7,411 bases of DNA from contig JAKAFV010000019.1 in assembly GCA_021817915.1 (NCBI GenBank), positions 1-7,411 on the forward strand. Reading direction: 5' to 3'. The notes under the pieces are model-generated. The model had not been told where the DNA came from. It saw nothing but the letters and a program-made list of their open reading frames with translations, and searched no databases. The position numbers were made by a program, and so were the translations under genes. Origin of the DNA: a bacterium. Lineage in GTDB: Bacteria > Patescibacteriota > Minisyncoccia > UBA6257 > UBA9933. Of the stretch, positions 1 through 6,558 are shown piece by piece; positions within the stretch are counted from its first letter, which is position 1; every line of letters begins with the position of its first letter.

Positions 1-545
1 AAAAAATCGGTGAAAATATCTGAAACTGAAATAAAAGCTCCGGCAATAGTCAAACTGAAATTAACCAAAAGCGCGGCGACAATTAATTTCCAAAGTATTT
101 GCTTCATTTGATAGCCCTGAACTCTGAATATCGTGGCAAAAGCTATTACGATAATCGCAAAAACAAATCCTAAATTAGCGAAAGTTATCATCGCTTGCGA
201 ACCAATTTGCACAATTGGCAAATTTATTAAATCTTTTCCAATAAAAATCGCAAAATCTATCAAATAACCAAAAAAACTCATCAAACTGCCAGTAAGAGTG
301 AATATAAAGCCCGCGATACCAGCCGGAGTGGACATCACCTGATTGCCCTGGCCGCCAGTTAAATTTGATGCAATAGGCTGATTTTGGTCGCTTACCGAGC
401 CAATCGCGGTGCCTGGACCGGTATAACCCCCGTAACCTCCTGTGCTAGTAGAAGTTTGGGCAAATGTAATATGGCCGGCCATAAAAAACACCGCGCCGAA
501 AACCAGCAACGCGAAAATAATTTTATGTTTATTTTTTATCAGCAT
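1..545 (-). CDS. VirB6/TrbL-like polytopic membrane protein, 3' end beyond the window
   Basis: The first 181 codons are visible, and the frame is open to the left edge. I translated it from the ATG at 545, which lies 18 bases after the stop of the preceding gene; no Shine-Dalgarno sequence is present. Residues 1-29 look like a signal peptide: basic start (KNKHK), hydrophobic core 9-24, and likely cleavage after ITFA. A short Gly/Ser/Thr-rich segment (31-70) follows. Hydrophobic helices then lie at about 78-103, 118-139 and 150-172, with a basic loop FRVQGYQMKQ (140-149) between the last two. This layout matches the VirB6/TrbL-like inner-membrane channel proteins that I recall from Parcubacteria type IV secretion loci, including the segment LVNFSLTIAGAFI. 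Family assignment is by recall of pattern, not by search. If correct, it forms the membrane platform through which substrate crosses the inner membrane. It is the last visible gene of a run of three closely spaced genes. Confidence 0.68.
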   Translation of the reverse strand, partial: MLIKNKHKIIFALLVFGAVFFMAGHITFAQTSTSTGGYGGYTGPGTAIGSVSDQNQPIASNLTGGQGNQVMSTPAGIAGFIFTLTGSLMSFFGYLIDFAIFIGKDLINLPIVQIGSQAMITFANLGFVFAIIVIAFATIFRVQGYQMKQILWKLIVAALLVNFSLTIAGAFISVSDIFTDF

Positions 546-563
546 CTGAAATAAATATTATTT

Positions 564-3242
564 TTAATCTATTCCGCCGCCGCCCCCGCAAGCGCCCAAC
601 GCTTCCCGGGCAAGCTCTGCCTTCATTCCTTTATCTCCAACCTCTTCGTCGGCCTCCTTGTCTTCTGAAAAAACAGACAGTAAAAATTGCTGATTATTGT
701 ATTTATTTATAAAATCGGAATAAGTAATTTGTATTTCAACCATTATTTCGGCAGAAGTTCTTGATGCCGTTGATGTCGAATTTGTATATGAAAGATCTGG
801 GGTAGAAGCCAGAGAAGAAAGATTTGCTACTTTATAAACACGGCCGTAACTGCCATGTTTGCCGCCAGCCACATAAATTGTTCCGTCAGACGCAACATCA
901 GCCCAAACAACTTCTGGCATTGAAAAAGTTGCCACTGTCTTCCAGGTATTGCTATCACCACTCGGACTTCTGATTAAATGAGAGTCCCCTGACTGAGCGC
1001 CCCAGTCTATTTGAATTAAAGCATAAACATAACCTGCGCTAACGCCCATCCAAGCTACGCTCCGATGGCCGCTAGGGCAGGTATAAACAGACTGAAAAGA
1101 ACTGCCGTTGTATTTGGCTATCCGGCAATTATTCCCCCACATGCCAAGGTATAAATTACCGCCAAAAGAAGTCATGCCGGAAAATTGATTCCCCGACTCA
1201 TTATCATAAGGAGTGGAGACTCTTTCTCCGCTGCCGCGGAACATGGCCGGTTTGCTGCTACACATAGATCCGGCGTATATCGTACCATTATAATTGGCAA
1301 TAAATTCGGTTCCACAGCCGCTGGGGACGGCAAGAACAGACGACCAGCTATTTCCGTCGGTAGTTTTAAACACCGCACCTCCGCCCGAACCTCCAAAATC
1401 TACCGAGGAAAGATACAGGGTATTATTGAAATTTTTCAATTCCATTCCCAAATTACGGCTGCTATCGTTAAATACCCGGCTCCAACTGCCTCCGCTCAAC
1501 CGATAAACCGTAGAATCATCTAAGCTTGAAAAATCGCCACGTTCATGGGAAGCATAGAGCGAGCCGTTTAATTCCGCCAAGCTAAAAACCGATTCGGCGT
1601 TAAATGTTTTCTGAACGCTGGAACTGCCGCCGGAACAAGTATAAAGGCTAGCTTGATGGCCGGATGATCCGTAACCGCCGGCGTAAATTGTACCGTTAAA
1701 AAGCTTAACACTCATCAATTTCTGATTGGTTTGGCAGAACAAGGACGCATTAGAAACATCACCTTCGCCGGCTCCGGGTCCTCCTCCAGAGCCTGTACCG
1801 CTACCTGTTCCTCCGGTTCCTCCACCGCTATTGCTTTCACCACCGCTAGTTTCGCCGCCGCTGCTACCTTCGCCGCCACCAGTTTCGCCGCCACTAGTAC
1901 TAGTTTTTGAAAGAGATTCCATTTCTAAATAAAGAGTATTTATTTTGTCTATCGTAGTGCTAGCTTCTGTAATTGACGCGTCTAAATCATTTATTTTTCT
2001 CTGTAAATTAAGCTGGGCTTCATTGGATTTAGCAATAGCTTCATCCACATTGCTTGCCTCTAAAACCGTTAAGATGTTGTCCTTGCCGGGTTCATCCACT
2101 ATTGTGCATGATTTTGCTTTTATGGCCTCAAGAGCGCCTATTACTTCAGAGTTAGAATTGAACGCCATCTCATATTTCGGCAATGTTTCTTTCCACGCAT
2201 CAAGAAACATCTTTATTGATTCTATCATTGCGTCCTTGTTGCCTCCATAGCTTTTATTTATAATATTACTAAGATTATTTCTCTGCATGTAAGAATACGC
2301 CGAATTTTCATTCGAAGATAATGAATCCGACACAAGGCTAAGCCCTTCTCCAACTAAACGATTAATAAGCGCGTTTGTTATCCCGCTAATAATAGACTTG
2401 GCATTAACCGCCCATTGAGAATCGGAATTAATTACTGTTTTAACCGATTCTGCGACGACATCGCCCGGCGTAGTAGTTTCCAAATTTTTTTCCTGACACC
2501 AAGCGCCTTTAAAATCTTTTACCAAATATAAATCTTCTACATCTCCAGGGCTGGGATTTTCAATACCGCCACCCTTGCATCTTTTAACGGATAAGAATCC
2601 GCTTCCTGCTTGGATTTCTTTTGAAGCCGCATCTACCGCTTTAGCAGTTCGTTCATTAAGATTGGCACTTACCTGCAACGCCACTCCGTAATAATTATTT
2701 TGGGGTTGCATTACTTCGGCATAGCCAATCCATCCCCCTTTGCTAAAATCACTATAAAAATCATCAATATTATCAACAATATCATCCAAAGTGCATTTAA
2801 CGTTTTCCGAAAATTTCGGCGTCGGCTGGAGCTGAAACATAATTTGAGCTTTAAATGGCGAACAAATAAAAGCCGCGTCTGTTTGGAGTATAACGTCTCC
2901 AACCGCCCTGTTGGCAGAATCTTTCATAAAACCTTGAAAATCAGTAACAAACCTAGGATCGCCTCCGCCTTGAATCCATTTTATAGTCTCATCGGCCATA
3001 TAATTCATGACAGCCTTGACTGCCGCGTCGCGAAGAGCTAAAGCTGCTTCCTCTTTTGCCCATTGAGCGAGTGTTGCTGCCCATTCAGCTACCATTTTAG
3101 CTAAATTGGCCGCGTCAAATACAGCGTCTGCAATTCCCCAAATCGCTTTTGCTTTTTTAGGAGGCTCAAAAATAGAAAAGGCGCCAGAAACAAGAATAAA
3201 AACAATTAAAAAAATTGTTGATTTTTTTATAAAATTTTTCAT
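564..3242 (-). CDS. Exported 892-residue secretion-locus protein with an inserted seven-bladed beta-propeller
   Basis: I do not know a named family for the whole protein. Residues 1-33 are a signal peptide (KKSTIFLIVFILVSGAF core, possible cleavage after KKAKA). Residues 34-310 are mostly helical and include a block that I recall as conserved in Parcubacteria secretion loci: DPRFVTDF (95-102), C127, C150, GGWIGYAEV (169-177), GFLSVKRC (215-222) and C249. Residues 400-446 form a likely coiled coil. A Gly-rich linker (450-494) leads into a beta-propeller (about 501-815), after which one amphipathic helix (about 829-850) and an acidic tail ending GACGGGGGID close the protein. All 12 cysteines can pair, as expected for an exported protein. 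The start at 3242 overlaps the upstream stop as ATGA, so translation is probably coupled. The position between a membrane-anchored protein and a VirB6-like protein suggests a surface or pilus-associated part, perhaps comparable to VirB5/TrbJ, but I see no sequence proof of that homology. Confidence 0.85.
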   Translation of the reverse strand: MKNFIKKSTIFLIVFILVSGAFSIFEPPKKAKAIWGIADAVFDAANLAKMVAEWAATLAQWAKEEAALALRDAAVKAVMNYMADETIKWIQGGGDPRFVTDFQGFMKDSANRAVGDVILQTDAAFICSPFKAQIMFQLQPTPKFSENVKCTLDDIVDNIDDFYSDFSKGGWIGYAEVMQPQNNYYGVALQVSANLNERTAKAVDAASKEIQAGSGFLSVKRCKGGGIENPSPGDVEDLYLVKDFKGAWCQEKNLETTTPGDVVAESVKTVINSDSQWAVNAKSIISGITNALINRLVGEGLSLVSDSLSSNENSAYSYMQRNNLSNIINKSYGGNKDAMIESIKMFLDAWKETLPKYEMAFNSNSEVIGALEAIKAKSCTIVDEPGKDNILTVLEASNVDEAIAKSNEAQLNLQRKINDLDASITEASTTIDKINTLYLEMESLSKTSTSGGETGGGEGSSGGETSGGESNSGGGTGGTGSGTGSGGGPGAGEGDVSNASLFCQTNQKLMSVKLFNGTIYAGGYGSSGHQASLYTCSGGSSSVQKTFNAESVFSLAELNGSLYASHERGDFSSLDDSTVYRLSGGSWSRVFNDSSRNLGMELKNFNNTLYLSSVDFGGSGGGAVFKTTDGNSWSSVLAVPSGCGTEFIANYNGTIYAGSMCSSKPAMFRGSGERVSTPYDNESGNQFSGMTSFGGNLYLGMWGNNCRIAKYNGSSFQSVYTCPSGHRSVAWMGVSAGYVYALIQIDWGAQSGDSHLIRSPSGDSNTWKTVATFSMPEVVWADVASDGTIYVAGGKHGSYGRVYKVANLSSLASTPDLSYTNSTSTASRTSAEIMVEIQITYSDFINKYNNQQFLLSVFSEDKEADEEVGDKGMKAELAREALGACGGGGGID
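798..1742 (-). other. Seven-bladed beta-propeller domain (residues about 501-815 of the 892-residue protein)
   Basis: Seven copies of a strand motif of the form (N/D/G)-G-T/S/N-I/L/V-Y are visible: NGTIYAGG, NGSLYAS, NNTLYLSS, NGTIYAGS, GGNLYLGM, AGYVYALI and DGTIYVAGG. Their tyrosines are at residues 520, 563, 610, 656, 698, 740 and 790, so the spacings are 43, 47, 46, 42, 42 and 50 residues, the size of a propeller blade. Between them lie turns of the type SGGSWSRV (583-590), KTTDGNSWSSV (626-636) and PSGDSNTWKTV (760-770), which resemble Asp-box (BNR) turns. No catalytic residues of a sialidase or other enzyme can be picked out, so binding rather than catalysis is the simpler reading. Three cysteine pairs (503/536, 643/661, 706/722) fall within single blades or neighbouring strands. 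Confidence 0.8.
1761..1895 (-). repeat. Gly/Ser/Thr/Glu low-complexity linker with short in-frame repeats
   Basis: Residues 450-494 of the 892-residue protein contain 24 glycines out of 45, with repeated short units such as GGET, GGES and SGSGGG. At the DNA level the plus strand shows recurring tttcgccgcc-type decamers between 1820 and 1890. It is probably a flexible spacer that joins the coiled coil to the propeller. Repeats of this kind can change length by slippage, and units of three bases keep the frame. Confidence 0.8.
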
Positions 3243-4066
3243 AATTGACTCGTTGCCAATTTATAATATTCTTTCCTTATTTCAATTTCTTCATTGATAA
3301 TATCCGGTACCATTTGAAAAAATAAACTTGCTTTTATCGGATCGCTCTGAAAATCGTTTATGCCTGAATAAACCACTTCAGCTTTTTTAAAAAATCTTAA
3401 ATATTTTTTATGAAGTTCAAGCTGAGCCGAAGGAACAGACAACCTTATAAATCCATTAAAAAGATTTTGATAGGTTTCTACCAATTTATTTAATCCTGAA
3501 TAATCACCCGACAATATTGCCTTATCAACAGCGTCTGTCGGTCTCTTGTAGGCGCTCACTTTATCGCTTTGAGAAAAAACGACAGAAATTCCTTCCAAAT
3601 AATTCATCAAGCTTTGCTTCGGGTCGCCTTGCGAAATATTTATCGCTTTTTCATTTATTGATAAATCGTAATAAGACAAAGGGTCTTGGATTCCGCTTAT
3701 AGCGTTTTGAATCGCTTCTTTATTTTTCGGGTCATTTGGGTCAAAAGCGGTCGAATTATCTCCGCTCTGAATCATATTTTGCATATCGCCAAGCGCCTGC
3801 CCAACAACCAAGCCGGTTAAATTTATTTGCTGTGAAGATGCGTTAATAGAAGAATTTCCCAGCATCGCGCCAACTGAAGAAATTTGTTCTTTCGCTTTTT
3901 CAATCCACTGAATTGGATTTTTGCTTAATATTTGATTGGTTAACTCTGAAATTTTACCGTTTTCGCCTAAGGCCACGCCTGAATCCGGATTTTTTAAAAT
4001 AAAATAAGAGCCTGCTATGCCTGCTAAAATAACCAAAATAACTGCCGTATTTCTGACGTTATTCAT
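3239..4066 (-). CDS. Membrane-anchored exported protein of a type IV secretion-like locus, function unknown
   Basis: This is a 275-residue protein. Residues 7-24 (TAVILVILAGIAGSYFIL) form one hydrophobic helix that serves as a membrane anchor or uncleaved signal. The remainder is hydrophilic, predicted helical and without cysteines, so it should lie outside the cytoplasm. The C-terminal part (about 205-275: LSVPSAQLELHKKYLRFF, then QSDPIKASLFFQMVPDI) is a pattern I recall from unnamed proteins beside secretion genes in Parcubacteria; that is memory, not a search. The start at 4066 is fixed by a TATAAT box exactly 7 bases upstream, which would give a leaderless mRNA, and no other upstream ATG fits. 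Its TGA stop overlaps the ATG of the next gene, so the two products are probably made together and may interact. No catalytic motif is visible. Confidence 0.75.
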   Translation of the reverse strand: MNNVRNTAVILVILAGIAGSYFILKNPDSGVALGENGKISELTNQILSKNPIQWIEKAKEQISSVGAMLGNSSINASSQQINLTGLVVGQALGDMQNMIQSGDNSTAFDPNDPKNKEAIQNAISGIQDPLSYYDLSINEKAINISQGDPKQSLMNYLEGISVVFSQSDKVSAYKRPTDAVDKAILSGDYSGLNKLVETYQNLFNGFIRLSVPSAQLELHKKYLRFFKKAEVVYSGINDFQSDPIKASLFFQMVPDIINEEIEIRKEYYKLATSQL

Positions 4067-4073
4067 TAACGTA

Positions 4074-4089
4074 ATTATACAACATTATA
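4074..4089 (-). promoter_or_regulatory. Tandem TATAAT -10 boxes before the secretion-locus run
   Basis: The 47-base gap after the UbiA gene contains two perfect TATAAT hexamers on the minus strand, at 4089-4084 and 4079-4074, ten bases apart. The downstream one is followed by TACGTTA and then the ATG at 4066, so initiation about 7 bases after the box would place the transcript start at or next to the ATG. The upstream box would give a leader of roughly 11 bases. No good -35 hexamer stands at 16-18 bases from either box (CTTTTT and AGTCTA at 17), so strength is uncertain. This would be the promoter of the three-gene run. Confidence 0.55.
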
Positions 4090-4113
4090 CGTTTAAAAAA
4101 AGTGGATAGACTG

Positions 4114-6522
4114 CTATTCTTGGAATGGACAAGTTACTGAATGCTCAGAAAGCGCCCAAATTACCAAAACCGTCGTATGCGGATTCCCTACCCCTTTAAC
4201 AGAATTAGCCCAAGCTCCAGATTCCAATTGACTATCTATTATATTTCTTATCCAACTTTCTTTTATTAGATTTTTAAACCCGTAATATTCTAAAAAGGCC
4301 GCCCGTTCCACATATAAATCATCGATTTTTCCGCTTATTTCCTGGTCAGCCGCCATTTTTCGCGCGGCAGATGAAATAATTTCGTCAAGATTATAACCCT
4401 CTGCGACACAGCCGTTTTCTTTAAAAAGAACCGCTGTCCAAAATTTATGGGTAAGGTCATAACCTGTTTCTTTTTCTATTCCGCTAAAAGCTTTAACGGC
4501 GAAATCTTCGCGGACCGGGTGCATATCACAATAAAGCGCCTGGGGCAAAACATCATTGTAATAAATCTGGGGGGTTTTTAATATCGCCAGAGCCTTATAG
4601 CTAATTTTTTCATAATCGGCCTTATCGGAAAAAAATCTTTCGAACACGGGTAAATAGGGATGCCTTTCAAATTCTTTTAGAATATCCTTCCAGAAATTTT
4701 CCGCTTTTGACGAATGGCAATATTTATCATTTATCGTTTTTATTATCATTGGAATTCCGGGGTCTGAAAAATTACTATTATATTGATAAAGCCAGTTCCA
4801 TCCCGCCGCCGCCGCCTGGCTCGCCCGCGCGTTAAACGAATCCGCCAAAGAAAATACCATTGCCTCCCCCGCAAAAACCGCGGCGAATATAAAATAAATT
4901 ATAAAAACATATTTTTCTTTAAACTTTTCCGCGTTAATTGCGAAAAACAGCGCCAACCCGAAAAATACGGCCGTTAAAAAAGTGATTGCGTTAAAGTAGA
5001 AAAATGTCGGCGCCAGCAATGCGGCGAAAAATACCAAAATGCCCGTTGCCAGCTTGCCATTTTTAAGCCCCAGCATAACCGGTAATGTTTGGATATTATC
5101 TTTTTTGTCGCCCTCAAAATCTTTCAAATTTTTAATGTGTTCTGATAAGAAAAAAATTATCAATATGCCCCAAAAATATCTTCCCGGAAAATTTCTCAAG
5201 TTTTCCGTTCCCGAAAACATAAAAAATCCCATTAATACCGCTATCAAAGCATTACAGGCTATCACCAGCGAAGAAAGACCGAAAAATCTTTTAATCCTTA
5301 GCGGATAAATTGAATAAATATGGTACAAGCTTAAAAATAACAGCACAAAAATAAATAAATAAAGCCCGCCTAAAAAAGCGAAACTTAAAGCGGCAAAAAG
5401 GAATAAATACTTTAACACCCGCCACTCTCCGGCGGTTAAAGCATTTTCAACCAATGGCCTGTTCGAATTGGATATTTTATCGATTTCCGTATCGGCTTCA
5501 TCATTTTCCCAAACCGCGAACAACCAGGAAAACAACAGGCACGCGAATAAAGAGATGAGGGATGTAAAATCAAATAAAGAATTTATCGGATTTTGCCCTG
5601 AAAATTTAATTCCAAAATAAATTCCCGCAAAAGCCATTAAAAAATAATGCGTTATTCTTAAAAACCGGAAGTTTTTAACCGCCGCGATAAACTTTTTTGA
5701 ACCGTACAGCCAGAACCACCACCCCAGCAATAAAATATCCAGCGCCAAAAAAATTATCGAGATTGTCGCGGAATACACGTTATTCACGCTTTGAGTTAAA
5801 GATAGGTCGTTATTTTTATTTTCAACAATAAAGGTTTTATTTTTCGTAAATGAATTCTCTAATTCCTGGCTGGAATAAAAATTATTTATTGTTTGATAAG
5901 TAATTTCCTGGCGGTCCGCAGAAAACATATTTTTTGCCGCAAAAATAAAAGTTGGCAAACTTAAAAACGCGAAAATTAATACATACAACACCAAAGCGCC
6001 CGCAACCGCCCGGAAAATTTTTTTTGTTTTATGGAAAATATAGAATCCTACGGCCAATATCGCCAGCGCGATTTCTATTTTCATGCCCGCCGTGGCGCCA
6101 TAGGTCCCGCCCGCAACACTGCCTAAAAAAGTGGAAAGCGACCGGGCTAAATCGGAAAAAGAGCCGACTATGAAGGAATAACGTGCCTGAACTCCCACAT
6201 TAATAACAAGGTCAAAAATCGGCGGCGAAATTATTATAAAAGAAAATACTGCTCCCAGCCTGCTTATTTTTTCAATTCTCTCTTTTGTAAATAAAGACAA
6301 CAATATGAAAGCGGAAATAAAAATCCCGAAAAACCAAAAAGGGTAATGAAAAAAGGTGTCTATCACGCCCATTATGCGGTTTTCATTATCCGAATTCGCG
6401 TAATTTTCCAAAAACCCCCTCAAAAAGGATGCCGTGTATATAAGCAAAAATGCCATCCAAAAGGATATTTGTTTGTTGTTTTCTATTTTCTCTACAATTG
6501 CTTTTAATGGGTTTATTATCAT
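4114..6522 (-). CDS. UbiA-type membrane prenyltransferase fused to N-terminal membrane domain and C-terminal helical domain
   Basis: The middle of this 802-residue protein (about 285-558) is a complete UbiA core of nine helices. The first Asp-rich motif, NDEADTEID at 340-348, sits at the end of helix 2 and is followed by NRPL (354-357). YSIYPLRIKR (403-412) follows helix 4, and the second Asp-rich motif, KDFEGDKKDNIQTLPV (467-482), follows helix 6. These bind Mg2+ and the prenyl diphosphate, so the enzyme should be active. The EIDKI...NRP form resembles archaeal geranylgeranylglyceryl-phosphate and chlorophyll-synthase-like members, but the acceptor cannot be told from sequence. Residues 1-280 add about six hydrophobic helices of no family I can name. 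Residues 562-802 are soluble and helical, ending in SQLESGAW...HTTVLVIWAL (764-790), which recalls QW/prenyltransferase alpha-alpha barrel repeats. With nine core helices and a cytoplasmic active site, this tail is predicted outside the cytoplasm. Ordinary UbiA proteins have about 300 residues. Confidence 0.85.
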   Translation of the reverse strand: MIINPLKAIVEKIENNKQISFWMAFLLIYTASFLRGFLENYANSDNENRIMGVIDTFFHYPFWFFGIFISAFILLSLFTKERIEKISRLGAVFSFIIISPPIFDLVINVGVQARYSFIVGSFSDLARSLSTFLGSVAGGTYGATAGMKIEIALAILAVGFYIFHKTKKIFRAVAGALVLYVLIFAFLSLPTFIFAAKNMFSADRQEITYQTINNFYSSQELENSFTKNKTFIVENKNNDLSLTQSVNNVYSATISIIFLALDILLLGWWFWLYGSKKFIAAVKNFRFLRITHYFLMAFAGIYFGIKFSGQNPINSLFDFTSLISLFACLLFSWLFAVWENDEADTEIDKISNSNRPLVENALTAGEWRVLKYLFLFAALSFAFLGGLYLFIFVLLFLSLYHIYSIYPLRIKRFFGLSSLVIACNALIAVLMGFFMFSGTENLRNFPGRYFWGILIIFFLSEHIKNLKDFEGDKKDNIQTLPVMLGLKNGKLATGILVFFAALLAPTFFYFNAITFLTAVFFGLALFFAINAEKFKEKYVFIIYFIFAAVFAGEAMVFSLADSFNARASQAAAAGWNWLYQYNSNFSDPGIPMIIKTINDKYCHSSKAENFWKDILKEFERHPYLPVFERFFSDKADYEKISYKALAILKTPQIYYNDVLPQALYCDMHPVREDFAVKAFSGIEKETGYDLTHKFWTAVLFKENGCVAEGYNLDEIISSAARKMAADQEISGKIDDLYVERAAFLEYYGFKNLIKESWIRNIIDSQLESGAWANSVKGVGNPHTTVLVIWALSEHSVTCPFQE

Positions 6523-6529
6523 TTTTAAA

Positions 6530-6558
6530 AGTATAGCCTAAAAAAACTACTCTAGCAA
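6530..6558 (-). promoter_or_regulatory. Sigma70-type promoter of the UbiA fusion gene, predicted leaderless
   Basis: On the minus strand TTGCTA (6558-6553, four of six match TTGACA) is separated by exactly 17 bases from TATACT (6535-6530, five of six match TATAAT). Seven bases (TTTAAAA) then separate the -10 box from the ATG at 6522. The -35 box begins directly after the rsmA stop codon, so the 36-base gap is just large enough to hold the promoter. Initiation at the usual distance would fall at or next to the ATG, which leaves no room for a Shine-Dalgarno sequence, and none is seen. Confidence 0.62.

Noticed and set aside
1185..1523. Plus-strand open frame of 112 codons
   Set aside because: It lies opposite the beta-propeller repeats, has no recognisable protein pattern, and exists because the propeller DNA is richer in GC and so has fewer chance stops.
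1726..1932. Plus-strand open frame with a Pro-rich product
   Set aside because: It is the complement of the Gly-rich linker of the 892-residue gene: Gly codons read backwards give Pro. There is no upstream signal, and the opposite frame has clear protein features.
3239..3242. Recoded TGA (genetic code 25, as in some CPR lineages)
   Set aside because: The TGA of the 275-residue gene could be read through only four codons before a TAA, but the neat ATGA overlap and the absence of in-frame TGA in the other genes fit the standard code.
4090..4125. Small hairpin ATAG-CAGT-CTAT followed by seven T at the end of the UbiA gene
   Set aside because: A 4-bp stem with only one G-C pair is too weak. The T-run more likely belongs to the AT-rich promoter region that follows.
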